A stretch of DNA of 22,032 nucleotides from a virus (IMGVR_UViG_3300008113_000610:1-22032); one strand, 5' to 3'. Shown: positions 1-9,081, counted from the first letter of the stretch. A program made the numbers and translations. Notes: generated by a model from the sequence alone, not told the origin.

Positions 1-2664
1 ATATTCTCACCAAAGGTTATTGCAGGAGCAGCTGAATTGAAAAATACAATGGGACTTGCTGCCGATGAAGCAGGAGGTCTTGCAATAATGGCTCAGACTA
101 CTAGCGGTGATATTGATAAAACAGTTGATAGTATTGTAGATCAGACAAGTGCTTTTAATAAAGCAAATAGATCTGCAGTTAATCAAAACCAGGTATTAAA
201 AGATGTAGCAAAAACATCAGACGGAATTAAAGCCTCATTAGGAGGAAATCCAGCCGCTATTGCCAAAGCCGCTTCCGCTGCCCGTAGACTTGGAATGGAA
301 TTAGGGCAGTTAGATAAAATAGCAGGCTCTCTTTTAGATTTTGAAGATTCTATTTCAAAAGAAATGGAAGCTGAATTGCTAATAGGTAAAGACTTAAACT
401 TAAATAAAGCTAGAGAGTTAGCTTTGAATAACGACTTAGCCGGATTAGGAAACGAGTTATTTAAAAATGCAGCAGATATTAATGAATTCGGTAATATGAA
501 CCGTATTCAACAAGAATCATATGCCGCTGCGTTAGGTATGACTAGAGATGAATTAGGTAAGATAGCATACCAAAAAGCAATCGAAGCAGGAATGACAGAA
601 GAACAAGCAGCAGCCGCTGCCGGCGTTCGAGCAGAAGATATGAAAAGAGCAGAAATTCAAGAACAAATTCAAAAATCTCTTGATAAGTTAGCTCAAGCAT
701 TTGCACCGCTATTAAGTATAATAGGAGACATTGTTAGTATCTTTGCACCAGCTGTACAGATAATAGGAGGTATAGTAGGTTATGCTGTTAAATTCTTAGA
801 TACATTAGGTTTAATAAAACCCTTAGTTATAGGTATTGTAGCAGTAATGGCAGCTGGTAAAATAGCTAGCTTCTTCGGTGCTGCAACATCAGGTGCTTTA
901 AAATTTGCAGAATCAATGAAAGGGATGAAGTTCTCTTTCAGTGGAATGATGGACACAGTTAAGAGCTGGGGTGCAGGAGTAAAAGACGCCTTTAAAGGAG
1001 GAATGTCAGGTGCAGGTAAAGTAGCCGATAAAGCAAAAGACACACTTACATCGAAAGCGGTTGATAATACAGCTGATTTAGCCGATAAAACTAAAGGAGC
1101 AAAAGGTGATGAAAAACAAGGACCAGGAGGATTTTTAAAATCACTTGGTGATGGTTTAGCATCAATAGGTAAACAGTTTGGAGATGTAGTAAAGGGTGCA
1201 TTAGCAATTGGAATTGCAGGTCTAGCACTAGGAGGCTCATTTGCATTAGCTCTTAAGATGGTAGAAGGAGTTGACCCAGTAAGTATGTTAGCATTTGCTG
1301 GATCTATAGGTATTTTTGGAGCATCATTAGCATTAGTAGGAAAACTAGGAAACGACGCAATTAAAGGAGCAATCGCAATGGGAATTGCCGGCGTAGCTCT
1401 AGTACCTGCAGCATACGCATTTAGTCTTATGGCAGGTGTCGATCCAATGTCAGTAGTAGCTTTATCAGGAAGCTTAATAGCGTTAGGTTTAGCAGCAGCT
1501 TTAATGGGAAATGTAGGAGGACAGATAATAGCGGGAGCTTTAGCTCTAGGAATCTTAGCAGTATCCTTAATACCAGCAGCGTACGCTTTCAGCCTTTTAG
1601 GATCAGTAGATCCAATGTCAATAATAGCTATGACAGGTAGTTTAGTAGCATTAGGTGCAGCCGCCGCACTTATGGGAATGACAGGTCCAATGGTAATAGC
1701 AGGAGCATTAGCAATAGGTATATTAGCACTATCATTGATACCTGCCGCTTATGCGTTTAGTTTATTAGGATCTGTAGATCCAATGGCGATAATGGCTATG
1801 ACAGGTAGTTTAATAGCATTAGGAGCTGCAGCAGCTATCATAGGAATGACAGGACCGATGGTACTGGCAGGAGCTTTTGCGATAGGTATTTTAGCATTGG
1901 CTATGATCCCAGCAGCATATGCCTTTAGTTTATTACAAGGTGTAGACGCAAGCTCAATACTTGCGTTCTCAGTTGCATTACCTTTATTAGCATTTGCTAC
2001 TGCAGGATTAGGATTCGTAGCTCCGTTTATAATGGCTGGAGCAGCTGCATTAACAGTATTAGGATTAGCTTTAATACCTGCAGCCGCAGCATTCGGTATA
2101 ATGGCTGGAGCAGATATTCAAGGAGTAGTTGATAAACTTTCCATACTAGCTGAAATGGGACCTGGTTTAATTATGGCCGGTATCGGATTAACAGCAGCAG
2201 CGGGAGGATTGGCTTTCTTCGCAGCAGCTTTAGCAGGAGGAAGTCTAATGTCAGGCCTTACATCATTATTTACAGGTGGTGGAATTATAGAAGATCTTCA
2301 GAACTTAACAGCAATGGCAGAACCGTTACAATCAGTAGCAGGTTCATTAACAGCAATAGCCGCAGCTTTAGGAGGAATTGGAGCTGCATTAGCTACATTA
2401 GAAACTGAGAAGCTAGAAGAAATGCAAGGCTTAATAATGACAGCAGCATTTGCCGCACCTGCAATAGCAGCAGCTGGAGCAATAGGAGATATGATTTCAG
2501 GTATCGCCGGTGGCGGAGAAGGAGGTTCAGCTAAGTCAGAAAGTAATGATAAATTAATTGCAAAAATAGATGAATTGATAGTTGCAGTTAAACAAGGTAA
2601 AAACATTAACATGGACGGTAGAAAGGTAGGTGGTGTATTACAACAGACTGCTACCAATACATAA
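1..2664 (+). CDS. Tail tape measure protein, C-terminal part (5' end outside window)
   Basis: The reading frame is open from base 1, so the gene begins upstream; the TTG at 37 is not a convincing start. The 887 or so visible residues are Ala/Gly-rich. A helical, charged first part (to about base 690) is followed by hydrophobic segments, a polar Lys/Asp-rich linker (about 1020-1130), and then a long hydrophobic block containing five 56-residue tandem repeats. The C-terminus carries NMDGRKVGG, a short motif I associate with the ends of tape measure proteins. Such proteins set tail length, lie inside the tail tube and can be ejected with the DNA; the membrane-like segments would suit a role at the host inner membrane. 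Position directly before the baseplate genes supports the call. Identity as tape measure is inferred from composition, size and context, not from a catalytic motif. Confidence 0.75.
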   Translation: MFSPKVIAGAAELKNTMGLAADEAGGLAIMAQTTSGDIDKTVDSIVDQTSAFNKANRSAVNQNQVLKDVAKTSDGIKASLGGNPAAIAKAASAARRLGMELGQLDKIAGSLLDFEDSISKEMEAELLIGKDLNLNKARELALNNDLAGLGNELFKNAADINEFGNMNRIQQESYAAALGMTRDELGKIAYQKAIEAGMTEEQAAAAAGVRAEDMKRAEIQEQIQKSLDKLAQAFAPLLSIIGDIVSIFAPAVQIIGGIVGYAVKFLDTLGLIKPLVIGIVAVMAAGKIASFFGAATSGALKFAESMKGMKFSFSGMMDTVKSWGAGVKDAFKGGMSGAGKVADKAKDTLTSKAVDNTADLADKTKGAKGDEKQGPGGFLKSLGDGLASIGKQFGDVVKGALAIGIAGLALGGSFALALKMVEGVDPVSMLAFAGSIGIFGASLALVGKLGNDAIKGAIAMGIAGVALVPAAYAFSLMAGVDPMSVVALSGSLIALGLAAALMGNVGGQIIAGALALGILAVSLIPAAYAFSLLGSVDPMSIIAMTGSLVALGAAAALMGMTGPMVIAGALAIGILALSLIPAAYAFSLLGSVDPMAIMAMTGSLIALGAAAAIIGMTGPMVLAGAFAIGILALAMIPAAYAFSLLQGVDASSILAFSVALPLLAFATAGLGFVAPFIMAGAAALTVLGLALIPAAAAFGIMAGADIQGVVDKLSILAEMGPGLIMAGIGLTAAAGGLAFFAAALAGGSLMSGLTSLFTGGGIIEDLQNLTAMAEPLQSVAGSLTAIAAALGGIGAALATLETEKLEEMQGLIMTAAFAAPAIAAAGAIGDMISGIAGGGEGGSAKSESNDKLIAKIDELIVAVKQGKNINMDGRKVGGVLQQTATNT
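1267..2106 (+). repeat. Five tandem 168-bp repeats coding 56-residue hydrophobic units
   Basis: Units start at 1267, 1435, 1603, 1771 and 1939, each exactly 168 bp. Each encodes a unit beginning G/S-V-D and ending IPAAYAFSLL or a variant. Units 3 and 4 are nearly identical in protein; unit 1 and especially unit 5 are diverged (unit 5 has VDASS for VDPMS and PAAAAFGIM at the end). A further, weaker unit may follow from 2107 (GADIQGVV). Each unit could form two membrane-type helices. Exact in-frame period points to duplication inside the gene. Confidence 0.9.
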
Positions 2665-2703
2665 TAATAAACTATTTATAAACGAACTAATAAATTAAAA
2701 ACA

Positions 2704-2910
2704 ATGAAAGGAATTTTAGACAATCAAACTCCAAATTCTAGATTAGGATTGAAGGGTAAGACTCCAAAAGTACCAGTAGGTGCAACAGGTAAGTCTACTC
2801 AACATAAGACCTCTTCTATTAACAACTTACCAGAGTTTACTAAAGCAACATCAGGTTTAGACCTAAACGGTGCTACACCTTCTAAGTATTTAGATAATCC
2901 TCCAGTTTAA
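2704..2910 (+). CDS. Small structural protein of the tail/baseplate cluster, unknown function
   Basis: This encodes 68 residues, polar and rich in Pro, Gly, Ser, Thr and Lys, with no membrane segment or cysteine. The ATG at 2704 follows an A-rich stretch (aattaaaaacaATG) with no Shine-Dalgarno. It ends 2 bases before the next ATG at 2913, so the two are probably translated together. The sequence looks like an extended, unstructured peptide (LDLNGATPSKYLDNPP near the end). I recall similar short proteins next to baseplate genes in environmental phages, but no function is known to me. The gene is probably real, given tight packing, codon use like its neighbours and a typical start context. Confidence 0.65.
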   Translation: MKGILDNQTPNSRLGLKGKTPKVPVGATGKSTQHKTSSINNLPEFTKATSGLDLNGATPSKYLDNPPV

Positions 2911-2912
2911 GT

Positions 2913-3404
2913 ATGCCTTTACTACCTCTTCAGACAAATCTTAAGAGCTTAAAGTACGGAGATGCAGGACCATATGTCTCAAAAGACATAAATAATCCAC
3001 CTCGGTATAATGTAATAGGTAATGAAGTAACTGCACGAGTAGATGATTTAAAACGAATCAGTAAACTACTTGTAGACACTCCTGGATTAAAGTGGACTTT
3101 ACATCAAGCAACGTTAAATCTTGCTTATAATGAAAAGAAAGGCTTCGGGAGAAAGTTACTAAATAGCCTTGGCAATACCGCAAAAGTCATCGGAAGTACT
3201 TTAGCACAAGTACCTGTTAATGGAACGGGTACACACTTTGTTATTGGCTTTGGAGGAAACGAGTACTTAAAGCAAGGCGGACAGAGAAGTAGCTGGTTAG
3301 ACAGGTTCTTAAAAACTACTGCAGGAACCGGAGGAGTAAACGGAGCAAAATCTGTACTAAACGGTAAAAATGTAATTCTTGACCATAGAGGAGAAGAGGG
3401 TTAG
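2913..3404 (+). CDS. Baseplate/tail structural protein, or N-terminal part of a frame-split gene
   Basis: This encodes 163 residues starting MPLLPLQTNLKSLKYGDAG, 2 bases after the preceding stop. The opening (short hydrophobic start, then NLKSLKYG and a Pro-rich stretch) resembles the N-termini of long virion proteins in Bacteroidota and environmental phages, as I recall them. A helical region follows (about residues 40-75), then a Gly-rich part. It stops at TAG 3402-3404 directly after GEEG. The next ORF continues in the +1 frame without any ATG for about 245 codons. The two may therefore be one protein of about 575 residues separated by a single-base insertion (for example in GGG 3398-3400), a true mutation, or a +1 recoding event. 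If it is complete, it is an unassigned structural protein. Confidence 0.6.
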   Translation: MPLLPLQTNLKSLKYGDAGPYVSKDINNPPRYNVIGNEVTARVDDLKRISKLLVDTPGLKWTLHQATLNLAYNEKKGFGRKLLNSLGNTAKVIGSTLAQVPVNGTGTHFVIGFGGNEYLKQGGQRSSWLDRFLKTTAGTGGVNGAKSVLNGKNVILDHRGEEG

Positions 3405-4641
3405 CTTACTTGCAAGAGAGAACGGAAAAGTAATAGCAGATAATACCGGTTTAGATGGGTATAGAACCCCAAATGAAGGTTTAGATAGGATTGATCAAGA
3501 GTTAAAAGTAAACATTGATGATACCTATCTGAGACAGGACGGTAGAGTGTTATTGAAAGGATCAGAAGGTACAAGTATAGACGCAAACGTACCGACAAGA
3601 CTTGATAGCGAATCTCCCGAAACTGCAAGAGAAAGGTTAACACCTTTAGCTGATGCAAAAGAAGTTGGAAGAGATAAAAAAACAAGCTCTGAATTCACTA
3701 ACCAAGATACATACGATACTACTGCAGCTAGAAGTAGGGATAATAAAGATCCATTCCAGAAGTCTACTAACAAGTTAAACGCAGAGGAAGCTGAAGCAGG
3801 TAATAAGACACCTAAAGTCGGTGCTGCTGTAAAAGAGAATAAATTACAACCATATATACAGGCAGGTGGAGAACCTTTACAAGGAGATAAAGCACCCGGT
3901 AAAGCTGATTCTGAGTTAAATTTTCCTGATGAAAGTAAGTATGGTAAAAATATTGGAGGAAAAGAATCACTAGCAAATCCTGCAGTATTAAGAGATTTTA
4001 AGCAAAAAGGAACAGGAGGAGCAGGTACCTATACTACAAAGAGTATCGCTGCTAAAGATAGTGTACGAAAAGAGAAAGAAGTAGCTGGCACAAATATAGA
4101 AAGGAATGAGGAAATGATTCCTTTTACCTTTACTATAGCAACCCCAGATAGTAAAGAAACATTACATTTTTGGGCATATTTAGATAGCTTATCTGATAAC
4201 TATAGTGCTACATGGAATGGGCAGAGATACGTAGGACGTGGTGAATCTTTTTACAATTACGGAGGCTTTGAAAGAAAAGCTTCTTTAGGATTTAAAGTAG
4301 CAGGACAGAACTACAAGGAATTAGAATTATATTACGAGAGGCTTAATAAATTAGCTTCCGCAACAGCTCCGACTTACGGTTCAGGTAAGATTTTCATGAG
4401 AGGTACTTATGTTATATTAGACATTGGTACATATTTTTCTAACCAACCAGTACTCTTTAATAGTGTCGGACTGACTTGGGATGTTGCCACTCCATGGGAA
4501 ATAGATTACGAGTTGAAAGGATATTCAGAAGTACCTCATGTATTAAACGTTTCTCTTGATATGACAGTAATCCATACATTTACTCCTACAGTATCAAAAA
4601 CAGGTCAAGAATATTTTGGATTTAAGCGAAAAAATTCGTAA
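3379..4641 (+). CDS. Probable baseplate / tail-tube cap region protein (gp48/gp54-like C-terminal domain)
   Basis: This encodes up to 420 residues if the TTG at 3379 is used. That start overlaps the upstream gene by 26 bases and has no ribosome binding site; an in-frame TAA lies just before it (3373-3375) and the first in-frame ATG is near residue 247. Residues 1 to about 240 are hydrophilic, charged and probably extended. Residues 245-420 form a compact domain with IPFTFTIATPDSKETLHF, LDSLSDNYSATWNGQRYVGRGE and a later LNKLASATAPTYGSG. This Tyr/Gly-rich 'YVGRGE...YNYGGFERK' pattern resembles the C-terminal domain of T4-like tail tube cap/baseplate proteins as I remember it. Neighbours (tape measure, gp53-like, hub) agree. 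It is quite possibly the C-terminal part of the 2913-3404 gene. Confidence 0.6.
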   Translation: MTIEEKRVSLLARENGKVIADNTGLDGYRTPNEGLDRIDQELKVNIDDTYLRQDGRVLLKGSEGTSIDANVPTRLDSESPETARERLTPLADAKEVGRDKKTSSEFTNQDTYDTTAARSRDNKDPFQKSTNKLNAEEAEAGNKTPKVGAAVKENKLQPYIQAGGEPLQGDKAPGKADSELNFPDESKYGKNIGGKESLANPAVLRDFKQKGTGGAGTYTTKSIAAKDSVRKEKEVAGTNIERNEEMIPFTFTIATPDSKETLHFWAYLDSLSDNYSATWNGQRYVGRGESFYNYGGFERKASLGFKVAGQNYKELELYYERLNKLASATAPTYGSGKIFMRGTYVILDIGTYFSNQPVLFNSVGLTWDVATPWEIDYELKGYSEVPHVLNVSLDMTVIHTFTPTVSKTGQEYFGFKRKNS

Positions 4642-4650
4642 ATTAAAATA

Positions 4651-4953
4651 ATGGATAGATATACACTTATAAAGGAATATAAAACAGCAGAAGGAATGCG
4701 ATACAGACGCAATCCTATCTATCCTGATATTCCAGAACATGAAGATGATTTCTATGTTATAACTACAGGAGGAGATCGATACGATACTCTAGCCCTACAG
4801 TATTATAAAGACGCTTCCTTATGGTGGATTATTGCAAGTGCAAACACACATAGTAGATTTAATTTAATACCAACACCAGGAGTACAGCTAAGAATACCTC
4901 ACGATAAAGATACTGTACTCTTATCCTATGAAAAGGTAAATAGAGAACGATAA
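4651..4953 (+). CDS. 53: Baseplate wedge protein, gp53-like
   Basis: This encodes 100 residues. The central segment, GGDRYDTLALQYYKDASLWWIIASANTHSRFN followed by a Pro-rich turn and VQLRIP, is typical of the T4 gp53/LysM-like family, with the paired Trp, a following Ile-Ala-x-Ala-Asn, and a closing 'G-x-x-L-R-I-P' strand. T4 gp53 joins neighbouring baseplate wedges to each other around the central hub. At 100 residues this is about half of T4 gp53 (around 196) and seems to be little more than the LysM-like core. The ATG at 4651 lies in an A-rich context (aattaaaataATG). Its stop overlaps the next ATG by one base (taATG at 4953), indicating translational coupling to the hub gene. Confidence 0.75.
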   Translation: MDRYTLIKEYKTAEGMRYRRNPIYPDIPEHEDDFYVITTGGDRYDTLALQYYKDASLWWIIASANTHSRFNLIPTPGVQLRIPHDKDTVLLSYEKVNRER

Positions 4954-7907
4954 TGGCAAAGTTTTTAGGAGGTAGTTTACAGCCCGGAGTATCTGCACAA
5001 TTAACCGCAAGAACTAATTATTTAAAAGCTGATAAATATGCGGCTGGACTCTCTGCGTTACATGGTAGCAGTGCTTTTATAAACCTATACTCAAGCGTAA
5101 CAGGTACCGATCATGCTGCTGAATTCACTAAAATAGAAGGAGGACTAGCTTTCGGTGCTGATATGATAGAAGGGAACCCAGTTGGGTATAAGCTAACTGC
5201 AGCAGGATCTGATGAAAGACTTTTTACACCACGACCTGGTATTATAGATGCAAAAGTAAAATCAAAAGGAACTTTTGGAGCTTTGAAGGATGTAGAGATT
5301 ACAATTAAAGCTTATAACGTGGGAGATTTCGATGCAATATACGATTTGTATTGCCGTCCGGGTTTTAGTTTTCTTTTAGAATGGGGACACTCCGTATATG
5401 TAGATGGATCTGGTGGATCAAAAACGATGCAAACTAGAGCAGCCGCTGGTAAATTTACAGGTGGATCTAAGTATGAGGACATTATGGCAGCTATTAGAAC
5501 AGCTAGACATAGTGCGGACTACAACTACGATGCGATAGTTGCAATTTGTAAAAATTTTAGTTGGACTTTTAGTGCAGACGGTACATATGATATAACTTTA
5601 AGTTTAATATCAAAAGGTGAAGTAATTGAATCTATTAAAACATCTTTTGACCCAGGAATGGTTGAGAAAAGTGCTGCAAACCTAGCAGCAGGTTTTAATG
5701 ATAAATCTGAGAGAAAAAGTTTACTCCACTTTTTTTGTAAGCGTATAGAATTATCCGCCGCAGATGGAGAGTTGAAAGGAGCTGCAGTTCTTGGTGCTCT
5801 AAATGGAGCAGGGAAAGCATCAGGGTTGGCATCTTTATTAAAAGCTGAAGATTTGTATGTAGCTACCGCCCCTGGTTTTGATATAAAGTCACCTACAAGT
5901 TTCTTTGATGATAAGACTACATTTATTTATATTTCACTAAGAACAATTTTAGCTCTACTAAATACGTCTATGATGTGGGTAGGTAACGATCAAAGAGCTG
6001 TTAAATTTAAAACACAACCCGGTAAGTCCGGATATGATGGATACTTTACACATCCATGGCATCATAGCATTAATCCATTTGTATGTGTAACACCTAACTT
6101 AAACTCAAATAACTCTTTATGGGAATCAAAACCTGCAGGTAAAACTCTTCACCCAGGAATATCAGCACTGACACCTCAAGATGATATACTAAATATATGT
6201 GTTTCTAATTTATACCTTTATGAAAAATTAGATTCAATTTACGATGACGATCAGGCAATAGAAAAACAACCAGGTGTTTTAGATGTATTAAAAACAATAC
6301 TAGGAGGGGTAGGAGAAGCGTTAGGTGGAGTTAATGAATTTGACGTAAACTACGACGAAGACACAGATGAGTGGTGTATTGTAGATAGAAAATGTAAGAT
6401 TAGAGGAGATGCAGTTAATGCTGTAAAAGAAATAGATTTAATAGGATTAGGTTCTTTTGCTTATGATATTAAAACTGAATCTAAGATTACTAATAAATTA
6501 GCCAGTCAGGTTTCTATTGCTGCTCAAGCATCAGGTACCGGAACTAAGCAAAACGTATCAGAAATGTTACAGTGGAATAGAGGACATACTGATAAAATTT
6601 TTCCAAGAAAGAACGAAGGTACAACACAAGCACCACCCAAAGGAGAAACAGCAGCAGAAAAAGATGCAAAAGCAGAATGGAATGATAGATGTAAGGAAGC
6701 ATTTGAAAAGTTTAACGGAACAGGATGGTTTACAGACCAGCAATATGACCCGGATTTATTTAAAGGTATTCAATCAGGTCATCAGAAGTATCAGTCAATC
6801 TTAGTTTCCATGATATGTGGGAAAGAAGGAATGCCTGCACCGGGTACAATACCTGTAGAATTATCTTTTACTTTACATGGAATAGGAGGATTTAGAATAG
6901 GAGAAGTATTTAAACTTTCTGCTAATTCAATGAAAATACTACCTAGGTCTTATTCTAATGAGTCAATAGGATTTATTATTACAAGAAATGACCATAGTAT
7001 AACCGATAATGGTTGGAAGACTGAAATAGGAGCTTTAATGTACAATATTGCACCAGCTCCTAAAGTTGATACAGCCGCTCTTGCTAATTTTGCAGCTTCA
7101 GGAGGTACAGCTCAACCACAAACTAAACCAGTACCAAAAGACGAAGGAACACCAGTAGATCCAAATGCTACAGATAAGTTACAAAATCAAACTGCATTAG
7201 GAACAAACGTTTCTTATGATAAAGTAAAAGCAGCTGTACAAAATAAAAAGTATACATGGTACAGTGGAGAATTACAGCTGAACATTGTAGGTGTTAGAAA
7301 CTCAGCCGGACAAATAAGCGACGGAGCTGGTGGTGTAAAACACCCATTAACTAATAGGTTTACAGATGTTGTAATTGTAGCGTGGATAGAAGGTGGAAAG
7401 AAATTTGCAGAAAGCTACCCAGCAACCACTGTGCCCGGAGCTAGTTGGTCTTTATCTACAAATAGAAAATTTGCTTCATCAACAGGTAAAAATCCTAATG
7501 GAGTTGGTATTATGAAAGAGAAGCAATTCATAAACCAGTATACACCAGGTATGCACCACGGAGGAAGTGCCTCACCTCACCTTGCTTTGAGGTCAATGTC
7601 AGGACAATCTGCACATAGAGATAAGAATTATAGCGATAATTGGCTTACTTTAGCAGTAACCCCGGTAGGTAAGTTAGGTGCAAATCAAGCTGGTTTATTT
7701 GGTGACGGTGGAGGTATGCAACTACACAATTCAGGAGCCTCTACAGCAGCAAATAAAACAGTTGATAACTGGTCAGCAGGCTGTCAGGTATTTGCAAACC
7801 AAAAACAACATAATAGATTAATGGAATTAGTAGGTAAGAGCCAGAAAGAAACAAAAACTAAGGTGTTCTCTTACGTACTTCTTAATAGTAAAGAAATATC
7901 ATTATAA
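4953..7907 (+). CDS. Baseplate hub protein with C-terminal L,D-transpeptidase-like domain
   Basis: This encodes 984 residues. The N-terminal half contains VEITIKAYNVGDFDAIYDLY and then FSFLLEWGHSVYVD, a pattern I know from hub-type virion proteins of environmental T4-like phages. About residues 630-705 carry LHGIGGFRIGEVF, LPRSY, FIITRNDHSI and NGWKTEIGALM, like gp27-type hub domains. A Pro/Thr-rich linker (about 712-745) leads to a C-terminal domain with LHNSG (His925) and NWSAGCQVF (Ser941, Gly943, Cys944). His followed by S-x-G-C is the active-site arrangement of the YkuD/L,D-transpeptidase fold. I infer that the hub carries a domain acting on peptidoglycan at the tail tip, where T4 instead uses the lysozyme of gp5. 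Whether it cuts, links or only binds cell wall is unknown. The start overlaps the previous stop by one base. Confidence 0.7.
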   Translation: MAKFLGGSLQPGVSAQLTARTNYLKADKYAAGLSALHGSSAFINLYSSVTGTDHAAEFTKIEGGLAFGADMIEGNPVGYKLTAAGSDERLFTPRPGIIDAKVKSKGTFGALKDVEITIKAYNVGDFDAIYDLYCRPGFSFLLEWGHSVYVDGSGGSKTMQTRAAAGKFTGGSKYEDIMAAIRTARHSADYNYDAIVAICKNFSWTFSADGTYDITLSLISKGEVIESIKTSFDPGMVEKSAANLAAGFNDKSERKSLLHFFCKRIELSAADGELKGAAVLGALNGAGKASGLASLLKAEDLYVATAPGFDIKSPTSFFDDKTTFIYISLRTILALLNTSMMWVGNDQRAVKFKTQPGKSGYDGYFTHPWHHSINPFVCVTPNLNSNNSLWESKPAGKTLHPGISALTPQDDILNICVSNLYLYEKLDSIYDDDQAIEKQPGVLDVLKTILGGVGEALGGVNEFDVNYDEDTDEWCIVDRKCKIRGDAVNAVKEIDLIGLGSFAYDIKTESKITNKLASQVSIAAQASGTGTKQNVSEMLQWNRGHTDKIFPRKNEGTTQAPPKGETAAEKDAKAEWNDRCKEAFEKFNGTGWFTDQQYDPDLFKGIQSGHQKYQSILVSMICGKEGMPAPGTIPVELSFTLHGIGGFRIGEVFKLSANSMKILPRSYSNESIGFIITRNDHSITDNGWKTEIGALMYNIAPAPKVDTAALANFAASGGTAQPQTKPVPKDEGTPVDPNATDKLQNQTALGTNVSYDKVKAAVQNKKYTWYSGELQLNIVGVRNSAGQISDGAGGVKHPLTNRFTDVVIVAWIEGGKKFAESYPATTVPGASWSLSTNRKFASSTGKNPNGVGIMKEKQFINQYTPGMHHGGSASPHLALRSMSGQSAHRDKNYSDNWLTLAVTPVGKLGANQAGLFGDGGGMQLHNSGASTAANKTVDNWSAGCQVFANQKQHNRLMELVGKSQKETKTKVFSYVLLNSKEISL

Positions 7908-7908
7908 A

Positions 7909-9063
7909 ATGGCAGATATTAAAAGCGATATACTAAGTTACGTTCCCGGCTCTCAATATGTTATTGAAGCGCTTGGACAAGCTACCGGAGAGGCATCTAA
8001 TGAGTATGCGAAATATACAGACATATTAAATAAACCAGTAGACGATTTAGTAGGTGTTGCGACATCTTGGGGAAGTAAGTACAAAGTAGCTTTAGAAGAT
8101 TTACTAAAAGGTAACTTTGCCAAAGCTACATTACTTTTTGAAAATGTAGGATCAAATCCTGCTTATAATATGGTAGCTCCGGGCCTTAAAAATAAATCAA
8201 CAGAAGCTTTTTACTACCCTAAACCAACAGAAGAAGACTATATACAGGGTACTTTTAGAAGATACTTTTTACAAGATGTAAGAAACGGAGAAATAAAAGA
8301 AATAACATCTGAAACATACAGAAGTATCGCTGATAAAGGATACTACAGAAGAACTAAGTTAGAGTGGAACCTCTTGGGACCCTCCGAAGATGAAAAAGTT
8401 AGTGGATACATTTATCCTGGAGCAGTAGCAAGGAATAGAGACGTTGTAGCACAAGCAGAAGAGGTTATACCTGGTATGACAGAATTCCTTTCTGATCTAA
8501 AGCAATTTGTAGTTGAAGAGGCTTCTAAGTTTAAACAATTAAAGAAAGAAAAGAACGAGGTAACTACATTAGAAACTCAAGGACTTACTGTAACTGGTGT
8601 AACTAATAAGAAAGTAGTAGAAGAAGAAGAATTACCACCTCTTCCTGAACTACCTCAATCAGAAGCAAATGCAGGAGAAACCGCCGCAACTGAAGGAACT
8701 CAAAGCGCAGACTCGACATCAGCATATGCTAAATCATTAACATGGTATCAAGCACAGGTCGGCAATCCTAGTGCAGAAAGATCATGCGGTTCTTTTGTTC
8801 CGGTGAGTATGAAGGTATATAATCAAGAAGGTCCTTTATTAGACGGTGAAGGAAATCCTAAAAAAGATATTACGTACTATAGAACTAAAAATGCTGATAA
8901 CGGAAATATTTACCACCCAGTTAGAAGAATTCCTAGTCTTAACCCGAAGGTACAATCGCCAGAATCTTACAACCTATACTACACTATCCGTGTAGAAGGA
9001 TACGGAGATTATACTGCAAAGATTGATAGAAACGGAAAACTTTACGACATTAAGCAATGTTAA
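7909..9063 (+). CDS. Virion/baseplate-associated protein, unknown function
   Basis: This encodes 384 residues, starting one base after the hub stop in an A-rich context (ttataaaATG). Residues 1-95 are mixed helical. A conserved-looking segment, EDYIQGTFRRYFLQDVRNGE, lies around residues 107-126, followed by a Tyr/Arg-rich part. A charged Lys/Glu helix lies near 200-220, then an acidic, Pro-rich and Ala/Thr/Ser-rich linker (about 235-280), and a C-terminal domain of about 100 residues with several Tyr and a final Cys. The domain-linker-domain layout resembles structural proteins that join the baseplate to another component. It ends the structural block: after it come a 49-base gap and the replication genes. 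I do not recognise a specific family and assign no enzyme function. Confidence 0.6.
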   Translation: MADIKSDILSYVPGSQYVIEALGQATGEASNEYAKYTDILNKPVDDLVGVATSWGSKYKVALEDLLKGNFAKATLLFENVGSNPAYNMVAPGLKNKSTEAFYYPKPTEEDYIQGTFRRYFLQDVRNGEIKEITSETYRSIADKGYYRRTKLEWNLLGPSEDEKVSGYIYPGAVARNRDVVAQAEEVIPGMTEFLSDLKQFVVEEASKFKQLKKEKNEVTTLETQGLTVTGVTNKKVVEEEELPPLPELPQSEANAGETAATEGTQSADSTSAYAKSLTWYQAQVGNPSAERSCGSFVPVSMKVYNQEGPLLDGEGNPKKDITYYRTKNADNGNIYHPVRRIPSLNPKVQSPESYNLYYTIRVEGYGDYTAKIDRNGKLYDIKQC

Positions 9064-9081
9064 GTTTGATCTTAACAGATT

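Noticed and set aside
2298-2657. Minus-strand open frame of 119 codons, and other minus-strand frames (780-1043, 3401-3773, 11767-12129, 16360-16788, 18500-18766)
   Set aside because: They lie wholly or almost wholly inside well-supported + strand genes, have compositions that mirror the coding strand, and show no domain or start context of their own.
2668-2690. TATTTATA on the + strand (TATAAATA on the minus strand), like a T4 late promoter; also at 10446-10453
   Set aside because: It would point against all genes in the window, and an 8-base AT-only word is expected by chance in DNA this AT-rich.
6517-6804. Second + strand frame of 95 codons inside the hub gene
   Set aside because: Lys/Gln-rich low-complexity translation fully inside the hub reading frame; no independent evidence.
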